Positions 38,103-48,015 are shown, numbered from the stretch's first letter. The stretch is 64,000 nucleotides of DNA from Vibrio sp. 05-20-BW147 (GCF_013369385.1 NZ_SZTO01000005.1:62001-126000), one strand, 5' to 3'. The notes: generated by a model not told the origin, from the sequence alone. Translations and numbers: made by a program.

Positions 38103-39596
38103 ATGATAGAGAGTAGCTTCGCTATTACGGGCACTTTTATTGCCTATTTACTTCTTATGGTGGCTATTGGGCTTTATGCCTACAAAAAGACATCCAGCTC
38201 AAGTGACTATTTCTTGGGTGGTCGTAGCTTAGGTCCATGGCCAGCGGCGCTGTCTGCTGGGGCATCGGACATGAGTGGTTGGTTGTTGCTGGGCCTACCT
38301 GGTTACGCTTACGCCGCGGGTATCGAGTCGTTCTGGCTTGCTGGTGGTTTGTTGGTGGGTACTTGGGCAAACTGGCTAGTCAGTGCCAAGCGTCTTCGTA
38401 CTTACAGTATTCAAACAGATGCGCTTACTTTGCCTGAATTCTTGTCACGTCGTTTCGATGACAAATCAAAACTGATTCAGACAATTTCTGCTTTCTTCAT
38501 TCTGTTGTTCTTCCTTTTCTATACCAGCTCAGGCTTGGTTGCAGGGGGCAAACTGTTTGAAACTGTGTTTGGTCTTGATTACAGCACCGCGGTGATCATC
38601 GGTACCCTGTGTGTGGTTTCGTACACCTTGTTTGGTGGTTTCCTCGCGGTATCGTGGACAGATTTAGTGCAAGGCCTGTTGATGGCGGCGGCGTTGATGA
38701 TTGTTCCTATTGCTGTAATGGAAGGGGGCTTTGGCCAACTGACGACCGACATGCACAACATTAACCCAGAGCTACTGACGCTATGGAACGATGCCAAAGG
38801 TGAGCCACTCAGTGCGATCGCGATTATTTCACTGGTTGCTTGGGGTCTTGGTTATTTTGGTCAGCCACATATTTTGGCGCGTTTTAAAGCCTCTCGTACT
38901 AACCGTGAGTTGGGTACGGCTCGTCGCATTGCAGTGAGTTGGACTGCGCTATCGATGGCGGGTGCGATTCTGGTTGGTTTGGTTGGCCTTGTATGGGTTA
39001 ACGGTCACCCAGGGACTGAGCTTGGTGATGGTGAAAAAATCTTCATGTTGCTAGTGAACAGTGTGTTCCACCCTGTTATTGCCGGTATCTTACTAGCGGC
39101 GATTCTAGCTGCGGTCATGAGTACTGCGGACTCTCAACTGTTGGTTTCGTCTTCAGCATTAGCGGAAGATTTTTACAAGCAAGTGATCAAGCAAGACGCA
39201 AGCTCTCAGGAAATTGTCACAGTCGGCCGTATTGGTGTGGTGGTGATTTCCATCATTGCTCTTGTCCTTGCCATGACACCAGATAGCTCGGTATTGGGCC
39301 TTGTTTCTTACGCATGGGCTGGTTTTGGTGCTGCCTTCGGTCCTGCCGTTGTGCTAAGCCTTTACTGGAAAGGGATGAACCGCAACGGCGCACTGGCGGG
39401 TATCCTGATTGGTGGCATTACTATCGTGGTTTGGAAACAGCTGACTGGCGGTTGGTTCGACGTGTACGAAATCGTACCGGGAATCATCTTCTCAACCATC
39501 GCGATTATTGCGGTCAGCAAGCTAACCGGTGGTGCAGATAAGGCTGTTCTAGAGCAGCACCAAGAGTTTGAGAAAAAGTTGGTTGAGTTGGATTAA
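38103..39596 (+). CDS. putP: Sodium/proline symporter
   Basis: 497 residues from the ATG at 38103 (GAGGA upstream); an in-frame ATG at 38058 adds a non-family extension that overlaps the hairpin. About 13 membrane helices of the sodium:solute symporter fold, with signature segments SDYFLGGRSLGPWPAALSAG near the N-terminus and AAILAAVMSTADSQLLVSSS in the middle (sodium site). Imports proline with Na+ for PutA. Last gene of the put operon, followed by a strong terminator. Confidence 0.95.
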   Translation: MIESSFAITGTFIAYLLLMVAIGLYAYKKTSSSSDYFLGGRSLGPWPAALSAGASDMSGWLLLGLPGYAYAAGIESFWLAGGLLVGTWANWLVSAKRLRTYSIQTDALTLPEFLSRRFDDKSKLIQTISAFFILLFFLFYTSSGLVAGGKLFETVFGLDYSTAVIIGTLCVVSYTLFGGFLAVSWTDLVQGLLMAAALMIVPIAVMEGGFGQLTTDMHNINPELLTLWNDAKGEPLSAIAIISLVAWGLGYFGQPHILARFKASRTNRELGTARRIAVSWTALSMAGAILVGLVGLVWVNGHPGTELGDGEKIFMLLVNSVFHPVIAGILLAAILAAVMSTADSQLLVSSSALAEDFYKQVIKQDASSQEIVTVGRIGVVVISIIALVLAMTPDSSVLGLVSYAWAGFGAAFGPAVVLSLYWKGMNRNGALAGILIGGITIVVWKQLTGGWFDVYEIVPGIIFSTIAIIAVSKLTGGADKAVLEQHQEFEKKLVELD

Positions 39597-39656
39597 TCTC
39601 ATGGTTGATTGAAGCCAAAGGTTGATACTTCCTTTCGATTTACATTGTAAATAGTG

Positions 39657-39696
39657 AACCCCCATCTGCTTAGGCTGATGGGGGTTTGTCTTTTTA
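39657..39696 (+). terminator. Terminator of the put operon
   Basis: AACCCCCATC (39657-39666) pairs with GATGGGGGTT (39677-39686), followed by a T-rich tail. The rest of the 39597-39923 interval shows no gene. Confidence 0.88.
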
Positions 39697-39923
39697 CTAA
39701 CAAGTAAAATTTTTTCCTTGCTCTAACATAAAAGCAAAAAAGTCCTTTATGCTAGCCTCCAATCCGCAGGGCGTTGATCGATAGCGATCGCAATTTATTG
39801 ATGTGTAGAAGCAATTTTTTGAATCTAAAGCACAAAAATGAAAAGGCGCTTTTTGTGTGGGGAATTTATTTGGTCAAAATGTGTCAATTGTCATTAGCAG
39901 CATCGTACATCAGGGGAAGGGTC

Positions 39924-40172
39924 ATGCCACAAATCTATTGCTCAGCGTGTAAAAAAACAACCGCACACAAAGTCGTTATGCGTCGTTGTCAGGTAGAGCA
40001 GAGTGATACGTTTGCAAGTCGGCTACAAAGTTTTACCCAACTGATGACCAAGTTTGTTTCTGGTGACCACTATTATCAAATGGAACCACAGCATTTCTGC
40101 CGCTACTGTAATACGCATAATACAGCAACGGTGAAATCCCTTTCTCCGAGAATGGTTCAGCCAATCAGCTAG
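39924..40172 (+). CDS. Small zinc-ribbon-like protein
   Basis: 82 residues from the ATG at 39924, which has GGGGAAGG upstream; the frame is open to 39774 but the upstream part is poorly coded. Two cysteine pairs (YCSACKK near residues 5-8 and FCRYCNTH near 60) look like a zinc ribbon. No membrane segment. Function unknown; zinc-ribbon proteins of this size often bind nucleic acids or act as modules in larger complexes. Confidence 0.65.
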   Translation: MPQIYCSACKKTTAHKVVMRRCQVEQSDTFASRLQSFTQLMTKFVSGDHYYQMEPQHFCRYCNTHNTATVKSLSPRMVQPIS

Positions 40173-40181
40173 GCAGGCCGA

Positions 40182-40346
40182 TTACGCCAGTTCGCTATCA
40201 ACCTCACTGGCATCGTCGTTGACTTCAACAGGCCAGCCATACGCTTGGTACTCTTTTTCTAATGCTTTTGCTACGTCGGTGGATACGTGCAGTGTGGTCC
40301 ATTCGCCAATCGCGAAAGGTTGGTATTTAATCATGACGGTTTGCAT
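40182..40346 (-). CDS. Small acidic hypothetical protein
   Basis: 54 residues from the ATG at 40346, chosen for the AGGAG site 6 bp upstream; the open frame continues to 40520 but lacks another good start. Acidic C-terminus (VNDDASEVDSELA). No recognised domain. It converges on the zinc-ribbon gene with only 9 bp between stops. Confidence 0.5.
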   Translation of the reverse strand: MQTVMIKYQPFAIGEWTTLHVSTDVAKALEKEYQAYGWPVEVNDDASEVDSELA

Positions 40347-40711
40347 GCTTTCTCCTGTGTTCAATCGAAGTGAGTTGTCGGCAGAAACTGACGAGCAAAG
40401 TAGATTGACAGCAGCTTGAGTTGTTATAAATATCGCTGCGCAAAAACGATATGGGAATATCATTCTGTATAGTGCATTATGATTCATATCGCTCCCCTGC
40501 ATTATCTCCGTTTGGAACAAAGACTCTTTTCTTTCTGGCTCATTAAATTCATCATGAAGTTCAATAAGTGCCAGTAAAATAAGAAAAAAATCTTATTTAA
40601 TAAGGAAAAATATGTTTGCTGAATGAGTGACTACATCTCATTAAACTCTCAGCTATTGATGGCATACTGGGTTAACCAGTACACTGACAAAAAACAAGAA
40701 AGGGATGAAAG
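40347..40711. promoter_or_regulatory. Control region upstream of the Lrp-type regulator
   Basis: No gene seen on either strand. It contains the AT-rich dyad CTTATT-T-AATAAG near 40591-40603 and the dyad TACTGG-GTTAA-CCAGTA at 40665-40681, the latter 30 bp before the regulator's ATG. Both are candidate autoregulatory operators. Confidence 0.4.
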
Positions 40712-41206
40712 ATGTCAGCTTACCCGTTGGATCGTATCGATCTGCAAATCTTACGCATCTTGCACTTAAAAGGCCGTTTACCTGTGGTGGAACTGGCTAA
40801 GCAGGTCAACTTGACCACCTCACCGTGTTCTGAGCGAGTCAAACGTTTAGAGAAAGAAGGGTACATCAAGGGGTATCACGCTGAACTCAATGCCGAAAAG
40901 TTGGGCTTGGATGTCCAGGTGTTTATTCATATTCGTCTTGATCAAACCAGCTTTTCCATCTTTGAAAAGTTTGCCAAAGCTGTCGCCGATATGCCGGAGA
41001 TTGAGGAGTGTTACTCATTGTCGGGCGATTTTGACACCATGATCAAAGTGCGTGTCAAAAGCATGAAGGCGTATCAAGAGTTTATGTCGAGCAAGCTAGG
41101 GACTCTGCCGGGGGTGATTCAAACGCGCAGCGAAGTGGTGATTGAGGAGCACAAAACGGGCTTTGGTGTGAACCCAGAGTTGTTGTCGACCTTGTACCAA
41201 AAGTAA
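40712..41206 (+). CDS. Lrp/AsnC-family transcriptional regulator
   Basis: 164 residues. N-terminal helix-turn-helix (LDRIDLQILRILHLKGRLPV, then CSERVKRLEKEGYIKGY) and a C-terminal RAM effector domain (EECYSLSGDFDTMIKVRV) that binds amino acids. AAGAAAGGGATG ribosome context supports the start. It is close to, but not in, the put operon; Lrp-type PutR regulators are known in other proteobacteria, so proline control is possible but unproven. A bidirectional terminator (41269-41293) follows. Confidence 0.88.
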   Translation: MSAYPLDRIDLQILRILHLKGRLPVVELAKQVNLTTSPCSERVKRLEKEGYIKGYHAELNAEKLGLDVQVFIHIRLDQTSFSIFEKFAKAVADMPEIEECYSLSGDFDTMIKVRVKSMKAYQEFMSSKLGTLPGVIQTRSEVVIEEHKTGFGVNPELLSTLYQK

Positions 41207-41268
41207 CGCGACAGATCAGCGGTGCGGGACATACCCCAGCGAGGGGGCAAGTCAGCGCCAAAATAGAA

Positions 41269-41293
41269 GAGGGAAGCACTGGGCTTCCCTCTG
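41269..41293. terminator. Shared terminator of the Lrp-type and DUF445 genes
   Basis: Perfect 10-bp stem AGAGGGAAGC / GCTTCCCTCT between converging genes, with T-rich sequence on both sides. Confidence 0.65.
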
Positions 41294-41315
41294 TTGTTTC
41301 TGCAGCGGTCAGTGG

Positions 41316-42020
41316 CTAAGCAACGACGGAAGTGATGACACCAATCAGGCCGCCAAACACGCCACCCCAAACCACAAGCCAACCTAAATGCTGTTTGATC
41401 ATCTTCTGTACCATCTCTTTCACCAACTTAGGCGTCAGTTCGTTGAGACGCTGATCAATGATGTTTTCAATGTTTTGTTGGATCTCTTCCATCATCGCGG
41501 GCGCTTCCAGTTCTTCTTTCAATGCCTGCTTGATGGTGTCGCTGTGGCTGAGATCCACCATGGCTTGCTGCATCTTCTCGACAAACGGTTGCTTGAGGGG
41601 AATCAAGGCTTCTGTGCCGCCAAACATCGCCAACATGCCACCAAATTGCGATTGGGCGATCACATCAACCAGCGAGTCGAACGTTGGGTTGAAATCGACT
41701 TTGGCAATGATGGGCTCAAGATTGAAGCTCTTGCCACCGGCCATCTCTTTGCTGAGAAACTTATCGATGTTCTCGCGGGTAAAAAATTGCTCCATCATTA
41801 GGTTTTTGATCGCCGCTTTAAACTCTTCAAAGCGCGCAGGAATCACACCCGAGCCGTATAACCCCGGCACTTTTTCAAACAGCATATGAATCGCTAGCCA
41901 GTTGGTAATGGCGCCAGAGAAGGCAAACAAGCCAGCATAAAGAAGGTAGTCGTTTTTCAGCGCGAAACCTGCTGCCAAAGCCGCTAAGGCAATCACGTTG
42001 GTCAATAAGCTTTTGTTCAT
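41316..42020 (-). CDS. DUF445-family membrane protein
   Basis: 234 residues. Hydrophobic segments at both ends (about 5-38 and 205-232) with a helical amphipathic middle. The motif AITNWLAIHMLFEKV near residue 40 is typical of DUF445 (YheB/YjiN-like) proteins. The function of the family is not established. It appears monocistronic. Confidence 0.75.
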   Translation of the reverse strand: MNKSLLTNVIALAALAAGFALKNDYLLYAGLFAFSGAITNWLAIHMLFEKVPGLYGSGVIPARFEEFKAAIKNLMMEQFFTRENIDKFLSKEMAGGKSFNLEPIIAKVDFNPTFDSLVDVIAQSQFGGMLAMFGGTEALIPLKQPFVEKMQQAMVDLSHSDTIKQALKEELEAPAMMEEIQQNIENIIDQRLNELTPKLVKEMVQKMIKQHLGWLVVWGGVFGGLIGVITSVVA

Positions 42021-42137
42021 TTTATCGTGTTCGTTTTTATCGTTGGTTATTCGGATGGCGGAATTCTAATCCTAATTGGTGCTCGGGGCTACAGGGAGTG
42101 GCAGTTGTGCTAAAACGAGTAGTTCAAAACGTGATAG

Positions 42138-42172
42138 AGAAAGAGCCCGATGTTTGCATCGGGCTCTTTGGT
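42138..42172 (-). terminator. Terminator of the sulfatase operon
   Basis: A perfect 13-bp stem (42140-42152 with 42157-42169) with a 4-base loop, located just after the stop of the second sulfatase gene on the minus strand. Confidence 0.75.
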
Positions 42173-42185
42173 TTAGTGCGGTTAT

Positions 42186-43652
42186 TTAACGTGTACACGG
42201 AGCCGTGATATGACGCTCCAGCGCCGCGGCGAACTCGGTGACTTTCTCTGGATAGAGTTCGGCAAGGTTATTTAACTGCCCCAAATCATCGTGCAAATCG
42301 TACAACTGAGGGCGAGAGAGGTTGCCTTTTTCATTGCCAGTGTACTGGCAGATGAAGTCGTCATCATGTGGCGGGATATAGGCATAACGTTGGTCTCGGA
42401 AGACTTTCTTATATTGCATGCCTTCCAGCACCATTTCGCGGCGTCCTTGGTGTTCTTTGCCCAGTAAGGTCTCGAGTAGCGGTTGGCTATCGGGTGCTTC
42501 CTGCTCTTGCAACTCAATGCCGGTAAGCTGCGCAAAGCAGTGGTAGAGGTCCACTTGGTTGAACAGGGCGTCCGTTTCTCCATCGACAATGCCATTGGGC
42601 CAACGCACGATAAACGGCACCCGAGTCCCGCCTTCAAACAGGCTGTATTTGCCACCACGCAACGGCCCTGCCATGCGGTGCTCGCCATTGAGTTCTACCG
42701 CTTGGTCTTTGTAACCGTCGTTGAGCACGGGTCCGTTGTCACTGGAGAAAATCACCAACGTGTTCTCTTTGAGTCCGAGCTGCTCTAGTTTGTCGAGCAC
42801 TTGGCCAATGCACCAATCCATTTCGACAATCACATCGCCACGCACACCGTGAGGGGTAACGCCACGAAAGCGTGGGTTAGGTATGCGAGGCACATGCGGC
42901 TGATGCAGTGCGTAGTAAAGGAAAAAGGGCTGATGTTGGTGTTGTTCGATAAACGCCATGGCTTTTTGCGCGAACTCTTCCCCCATGGTTTCATCGTTCC
43001 AAATGGCGGACTGCCCACCACGCATATGACCGATACGGCTGACCCCATTGATGATGGTGCCATCGTGGCCGTGATCGTACATCACATCCAACAGTTCAGG
43101 GTTATGGCGGCCATTGGGGACATCGGCAAAGGCGTGCTCCCAATCGTATGTCACTTCAATCGGATCGGTAGGGTCTAAGTTTTCCACCTGACGATTGTGG
43201 ATGTAAACGCAAGGTACGCGGTCATTGGTGGCGGCCATGATGAATGAATCATCAAAACCGACATCATTTGGCGTGCCTTGAATTTCTTGATTGAAATCGA
43301 GATCGCCATTGCCGAGTCCTAAGTGCCATTTGCCGACGATCCCCGTGCGATAGCCAGCTTTTTGGAACATCTTAGGCATAGTGGCATCAGAAATGGTGAT
43401 GATCTGCGGTGCATCACCGGGCAGCACGGCTGCCTTCGGATTGCGCCATGGGTAAGAGCCCGTGAGCAAGCTATAACGAGAAGGAGTACAAGTCGCAGCA
43501 GTGGCGTAGCCTTGATGAAACATCAGCCCTTCTTGGGCCAACTTATCGAGGTTGGGGGTTGGGATGTCGTTGGCGCCGTAGCAACTCAAGTCGCCAAAGC
43601 CAAGGTCATCGGCGTAGAGAATGATAACGTTTGGGGGCGTGTGGTCTGTCAT
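42186..43652 (-). CDS. Sulfatase (arylsulfatase A type), cytoplasmic
   Basis: 488 residues of the alkaline-phosphatase-like sulfatase fold. Metal-binding ADDLG at residues 14-18, the formylglycine cysteine C55 in CTPSR followed by LLTGSYPW, KWHLG, and the late metal site SSDNG. Removes sulfate esters after the cysteine is oxidised to formylglycine. No signal peptide (MTDHTPPNVIILY), so it acts in the cytosol, unusual for bacterial sulfatases. Its ATG overlaps the stop of the upstream sulfatase by 4 bp (ATGA), showing translational coupling. Confidence 0.9.
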   Translation of the reverse strand: MTDHTPPNVIILYADDLGFGDLSCYGANDIPTPNLDKLAQEGLMFHQGYATAATCTPSRYSLLTGSYPWRNPKAAVLPGDAPQIITISDATMPKMFQKAGYRTGIVGKWHLGLGNGDLDFNQEIQGTPNDVGFDDSFIMAATNDRVPCVYIHNRQVENLDPTDPIEVTYDWEHAFADVPNGRHNPELLDVMYDHGHDGTIINGVSRIGHMRGGQSAIWNDETMGEEFAQKAMAFIEQHQHQPFFLYYALHQPHVPRIPNPRFRGVTPHGVRGDVIVEMDWCIGQVLDKLEQLGLKENTLVIFSSDNGPVLNDGYKDQAVELNGEHRMAGPLRGGKYSLFEGGTRVPFIVRWPNGIVDGETDALFNQVDLYHCFAQLTGIELQEQEAPDSQPLLETLLGKEHQGRREMVLEGMQYKKVFRDQRYAYIPPHDDDFICQYTGNEKGNLSRPQLYDLHDDLGQLNNLAELYPEKVTEFAAALERHITAPCTR

Positions 43653-45142
43653 GAAAATTCCTTATTGATGCCAACCTGAGTAAACAAATCATAGGGAAGA
43701 AGGTGAGCAAGCACTTGCTCCTCTGCCCACGGATCATCCACTCGAACCAGTTCTTGAGCCAGGGCGTGCAGTAAGCGACGCACGACAGGATCATTCGGGT
43801 CAAAGTGGCGGTTGTTGGTTTGATAGGGGTCTGTTTGATTGTCGAAAAATTGGCTCTCGCTGAGTTGACCAAAGGCGTCAATGTGCAGCGCCAACGAGTA
43901 ACGCTCGGTTTTTATCCCTCGCGAGACGGCAAAGTAATCGCGGATCTTGCCATCCGCGCAGGGTGGGCTATCGATGTTTTTTAAATAGAGGGCGCAAGTT
44001 GGGCCTACCGCGATAGAGGGGGAGCGAAACACCTCTGCTAGGTTGCGACCGTGAATGTCATCGGGGCACAAATCGCTTAGACCCATCAATCCCAATACGG
44101 TGGGCATGATGTCTGCGCTGCTCAAAAACGCAGGGTGTTGCTGCGCTTGGTTTTGCATTGCGTCTTTCAGTAAAAAGGGGACACAGAGGGATTCGTTATA
44201 AATGCTGTTTTTGGCATCGGTCACGCCATGACTACACAAGGTTTCACCGTGATCACTGGTAAAGACCACAATGGTGTTCTCCCATTCGCCCAGCGTTTGT
44301 AATGTGTCGACCAAGCGACCAAACTCTTGGTCGACGCCCGTCACGTTGGCGAAATAGAACGGGGCACTTTGCGCTTTTTCCATGTGATGGTCGGCGTTGT
44401 CTCGCGTGAGCAACGACGTTAAAGGCTGATCGCAGTAACGCTGCCAATCCGCTTCACGGCAATCATGCAAACTCGAGTATGGGCTGTGTGGCGGGTTCAT
44501 CGACACAAACAAAGCAAAGGGCTGATCTGGGCGTTGCTGTTGATGACGCGTGAGAAACTCAATCGCTTTGTCGGTTTCATGTTCTGCCGACCACTTGCGC
44601 GGTTCATGGCGCTGCCCATTGGTGTCGTAGTAGTGCGGATTGCAATGTTGATCGAACGTGCCATAGCCATACCACTCATCAATGCCGTGGCGACGGTTTG
44701 GCTCGGTGTAGGAGTCCCACGCGGGGCGTTTGCTATCGACATACTGCCCAGGATTGGCAGGGTCGTTTTCCGTTGGCCAATCAAGGTGCCACTTTCCAAT
44801 GTAGCCTAGATAGTATCCGGCATCGCTGAGCACATCGGTAAAGCAGCGTGCCTTTTCCGGTAGTTGGGAGGCAACACGATCGGAATGGCAGTTGAGCGGC
44901 ACTCCGCTTTTTGACGGAAACTGGCCGGTGAATAAACTGCCGCGATGAGGGCTGCAAACTGGGCAGTTACTGACGGCATTGCTGAGCAAGGTGGCTTGCT
45001 CGGCAAAGTGGTCTAGGTTGGGTGTCAACACGGGGTCGCCCTTGCCTGGCAGCAGCGATTGATAGTGTGGGTCTTGCCATATGCCAAGGGACATCAGCCG
45101 AAACTGATCAGGAAAAACATAGAGTAAGTTCGGTTTTTTCAT
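43649..45142 (-). CDS. Sulfatase with CSPHR active site, cytoplasmic
   Basis: 497 residues. Formylglycine motif C63-S-P-H-R with SLFTG following, PDQFR metal-site start, and TSDHGE late metal site. No signal peptide (MKKPNLLYVFPDQ). First gene of a two-sulfatase operon, divergent from the sulfatase-maturase gene. The 160-bp shared promoter region carries two palindromic operator boxes. Substrate is inferred to be a sulfated oligosaccharide from the surrounding genes; the subfamily is not determined here. Confidence 0.9.
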   Translation of the reverse strand: MKKPNLLYVFPDQFRLMSLGIWQDPHYQSLLPGKGDPVLTPNLDHFAEQATLLSNAVSNCPVCSPHRGSLFTGQFPSKSGVPLNCHSDRVASQLPEKARCFTDVLSDAGYYLGYIGKWHLDWPTENDPANPGQYVDSKRPAWDSYTEPNRRHGIDEWYGYGTFDQHCNPHYYDTNGQRHEPRKWSAEHETDKAIEFLTRHQQQRPDQPFALFVSMNPPHSPYSSLHDCREADWQRYCDQPLTSLLTRDNADHHMEKAQSAPFYFANVTGVDQEFGRLVDTLQTLGEWENTIVVFTSDHGETLCSHGVTDAKNSIYNESLCVPFLLKDAMQNQAQQHPAFLSSADIMPTVLGLMGLSDLCPDDIHGRNLAEVFRSPSIAVGPTCALYLKNIDSPPCADGKIRDYFAVSRGIKTERYSLALHIDAFGQLSESQFFDNQTDPYQTNNRHFDPNDPVVRRLLHALAQELVRVDDPWAEEQVLAHLLPYDLFTQVGINKEFS

Positions 45143-45191
45143 GGTGGTTTAGGGGCCATATTATGCACTTTCTATATGGGCATTTATTATA

Positions 45192-45254
45192 TTGAAATGA
45201 TGTTTCAAAAACCTGTCATCGATCACAGTGATAATAAAATAAAAAGATGTTTTA
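45192..45254. promoter_or_regulatory. KdgR-like operator boxes, sulfatase/maturase divergent promoter
   Basis: Two boxes of the form TGAAA-N5-TTTCA: TTGAAATGATGTTTCAA (45192-45208, perfect 6-bp arms) and TAAAAAGATGTTTTA (45240-45254). Both end the spacer in G. They lie between the two divergent starts. Confidence 0.65.
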
Positions 45255-45303
45255 AAAAAAATAAGTAAAATTAACAAAGTTACTTACTTGTTGAGATAGG
45301 CGA

Positions 45304-46515
45304 ATGCAACCAGCACACATCCCCGTTACCAAGCCACGAGCAAAACGCCCGTTCCATGTTCTTGCCAAACCGATTGGTCCGGTTTGCAATCTCGATTGCG
45401 ATTACTGCTTTTACCTAGACAAAACCGAGTATTACCCGCAAACCAAGCGCTTTGACATGAGTGATGACGCTTTGGAAGCGCACATCAAAAGTTACATTGA
45501 AAGTCAGCCTGCGGGGTGTGTTGAAGTGACTTTTGGTTGGCAAGGCGGTGAGCCGACGCTCAGAGGCGTCGAATTCTATCAACGCGCGGTGGCGTTGCAG
45601 CGCAAACACGCGCGGGCAGGCATGCAGATCGTCAATACCTTACAAACCAATGGGATACTGCTGGATGATCAGTGGGGAGAGTTTCTTCGTCGCCACCACT
45701 TTTTGGTGGGCATTAGCCTTGATGGGGATAAAGAGCTGCATGACCACTATCGCAAAACACGCAGTGGCAAAGGCTCTTATGATCAGGTGGTGCGCGGCTT
45801 GCGGGTGTTGCAAAAGCATCAAGTCGAATTCAATGTGCTGACGGTGGTGCAAAACCACAATGGTGCGGATGGCAAAAGGGTCTACCAGCACTTAAAAGCA
45901 TTGGGCGCACGTTTTATTCAGTTCATTCCTATTGTCGAGCCGGTCAAAGGTGAGGGGGTCTCCTCACGCAGCGTTTCCCCCGAGCAATTTGGTCAATTCA
46001 TGATTGATGTGTTTGAAACTTGGCGTCAGCACGACATGGGGGAAGTGTTTGTCAGTCATTTTGACAACGCTTTGGGCATGCAACTGGGTATGCCTTCATC
46101 CATTTGTGTGCATGCACCGCAATGTGGCGACAACCTGGTGATTGAACACAACGGCGATGCGTATAGTTGCGATCACTTCGTCTACCCTGAATTTAAGCTG
46201 GGCAATGTGCGTGAGCGAGACTATCCCGACTTGATTGAAACCCCCATTCAGCAGCAGTTTTCTCTGCGCAAACCCATGGGAAGCCAACTGCATTGCCAAG
46301 GGTGCAGCCAGCGTCATTTGTGTCATGGGGCTTGCCCAGCTCAACGCATCGATGACAATGGCGAGCTGTCGTTAACGGCGAAACACTACCTCTGTGCCGG
46401 GTATTTTGCCTTTTTTTCGCATATCCAGCCTTACCTTCGCGCAATGGGAGAGTGCCTGCGTCGTCAATTGCCCGCTTCCGCTTACCGTCAGTTTTTGCGC
46501 CAGAGTGAACAATGA
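45304..46515 (+). CDS. Anaerobic sulfatase-maturating radical SAM enzyme
   Basis: 403 residues. The radical SAM cluster motif is C28-N-L-D-C32-D-Y-C35-F, and the GGEP motif follows (FGWQGGEPTL). The C-terminal SPASM region has further cysteines (CVHAPQCGDN, YSCDH, CQGCSQRHLCHGAC) for two auxiliary iron-sulfur clusters. It oxidises the sulfatase active-site cysteine (or serine) to formylglycine without oxygen. All three sulfatases here have the cysteine form. Divergent from the sulfatase operon and sharing its operators. Confidence 0.93.
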   Translation: MQPAHIPVTKPRAKRPFHVLAKPIGPVCNLDCDYCFYLDKTEYYPQTKRFDMSDDALEAHIKSYIESQPAGCVEVTFGWQGGEPTLRGVEFYQRAVALQRKHARAGMQIVNTLQTNGILLDDQWGEFLRRHHFLVGISLDGDKELHDHYRKTRSGKGSYDQVVRGLRVLQKHQVEFNVLTVVQNHNGADGKRVYQHLKALGARFIQFIPIVEPVKGEGVSSRSVSPEQFGQFMIDVFETWRQHDMGEVFVSHFDNALGMQLGMPSSICVHAPQCGDNLVIEHNGDAYSCDHFVYPEFKLGNVRERDYPDLIETPIQQQFSLRKPMGSQLHCQGCSQRHLCHGACPAQRIDDNGELSLTAKHYLCAGYFAFFSHIQPYLRAMGECLRRQLPASAYRQFLRQSEQ

Positions 46516-46537
46516 TGCCACTCTGGCTTAGCGGTGA

Positions 46538-47998
46538 CTAAATCACCGCCTTCATGCGATAAAACCACGTGCACAACGGATCGTGGTAGCGTTGCATTTC
46601 CGCATACATGGCCTCAATCATCGATTGTTTGATTTCGCCATAGTTTGGATCATCAATCAGATTGTGCATCTCCTGCGGATCGTGGCGCAGATGATACAAC
46701 TCACTGCGGCCGCTGGCATTAAACACCAGTTTGTACTCTTTGGTGCGCCACATGCGCTGTGGGTAGGGAGTGAAGTGGCCATTTTGCTGAGCAAGAATGC
46801 CCTCACGAGCGGGCACGCTTTGCCCTGCTTGCTGGCGTAAGATCGGCAGCAGTGATTGGCCATCGAAACTCTCCGGCACCTTAGCGCTGGCGATGTCGGC
46901 ATAAGTGGCGGTGAGATCGTGCAGGTAAACCAAATCATCATAGTGAGCGCCCATCTGGCTTGCATTGGGGTCTTTGATGATCAGCGGCACGCGATAGGTT
47001 TGATCAAACATAAACTCGCCTTTTTCGATCATCCGATGTGCACCCATCGCGTCACCATGATCGGCGGAGATGGACAAAAACAGCCCATCGTAGAGATCGT
47101 GTTGTTTAAGGAAGTCGAGCAATTGGCCAATGGCGTCGTCAATCAGCGTAATGTACCCCCAATATTTGCAGACAATGTGTCGCCAGATTTCTTCGTCTAG
47201 GCTCCATACTCCCCACATTTTGGCAATGTTTTGGTAGTGCTCCGGTTTGCCAATCAAAGGATGGTAGAAGCTTTCATCAAATATCACTTGCTCAGGTTGG
47301 TACATTGAAAAGTAGGGCTCTGGGATGATGCAAGGCGTGTGCGGGCCCCAGAAATTCATCCATAAGGTGAAGGACTGATTTTGCTGCAGACACTTCTCAA
47401 TGTGGCTGATGGCTTCATCCACCAAAAAATACGGAATCGACGCTTCAACGGGGGCGTGGAGCAAACCATAGAACTCTTGGATTTTCAGATTGGGGTTGTT
47501 GCCGAAGGTGCAGTCGCTGACTTTGGGAAGGGCAAACCCTTTCTCTTGTAGCCATTCTTGGTAACGGTTGCCGTTGAGTGGCACGCTATCAAAGGCCAGA
47601 TTTTGGTAAACACCGCTACCAGGGTAGGCATAGCCATCAAAATTGTGACCAACGAAACCGTATTCTTGCGGCAGTTTTTGATGGCCGATGTGCCATTTAC
47701 CTATGTAAATGTGCTGGTGGTTGGGCAACTCGCTGATCAGGTTAGCGTCCTCAAGCGGCACGTCACATTTGTCGCCCTCTTTATCCGAGTTACACATCAC
47801 GCCGTGGTGAGAAGGCATCTTGCCTGTGAATAAAGAGGTTCTTGACGGCGTGCAGACAGAAGAGGCGCAAAACGCTTGTTCAAAGCGCGCCCCCGCCGCG
47901 GCAATGCTATCCATATTGGGGGTTTTGACCACAGGATGACCATAACAGCCAAGCATATCCGCTCGGGTCTGGTCCATAAGCAATAGAGCAAAATTCAT
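46538..47998 (-). CDS. Third sulfatase, cytoplasmic
   Basis: 486 residues. DQTRADMLG metal-binding start, formylglycine cysteine C49 in CTPSR followed by LFTGKMPSH, KWHIG, and SADHGD late metal site. No signal peptide (MNFALLLMDQ). It is convergent with the maturase gene and divergent from the DUF2264 gene, with three operator boxes in the shared upstream region. It is only distantly similar to the other two sulfatases, suggesting they remove different sulfate groups from one substrate. Confidence 0.9.
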   Translation of the reverse strand: MNFALLLMDQTRADMLGCYGHPVVKTPNMDSIAAAGARFEQAFCASSVCTPSRTSLFTGKMPSHHGVMCNSDKEGDKCDVPLEDANLISELPNHQHIYIGKWHIGHQKLPQEYGFVGHNFDGYAYPGSGVYQNLAFDSVPLNGNRYQEWLQEKGFALPKVSDCTFGNNPNLKIQEFYGLLHAPVEASIPYFLVDEAISHIEKCLQQNQSFTLWMNFWGPHTPCIIPEPYFSMYQPEQVIFDESFYHPLIGKPEHYQNIAKMWGVWSLDEEIWRHIVCKYWGYITLIDDAIGQLLDFLKQHDLYDGLFLSISADHGDAMGAHRMIEKGEFMFDQTYRVPLIIKDPNASQMGAHYDDLVYLHDLTATYADIASAKVPESFDGQSLLPILRQQAGQSVPAREGILAQQNGHFTPYPQRMWRTKEYKLVFNASGRSELYHLRHDPQEMHNLIDDPNYGEIKQSMIEAMYAEMQRYHDPLCTWFYRMKAVI

Positions 47999-48015
47999 AC
48001 ATAACTTCCATTAAA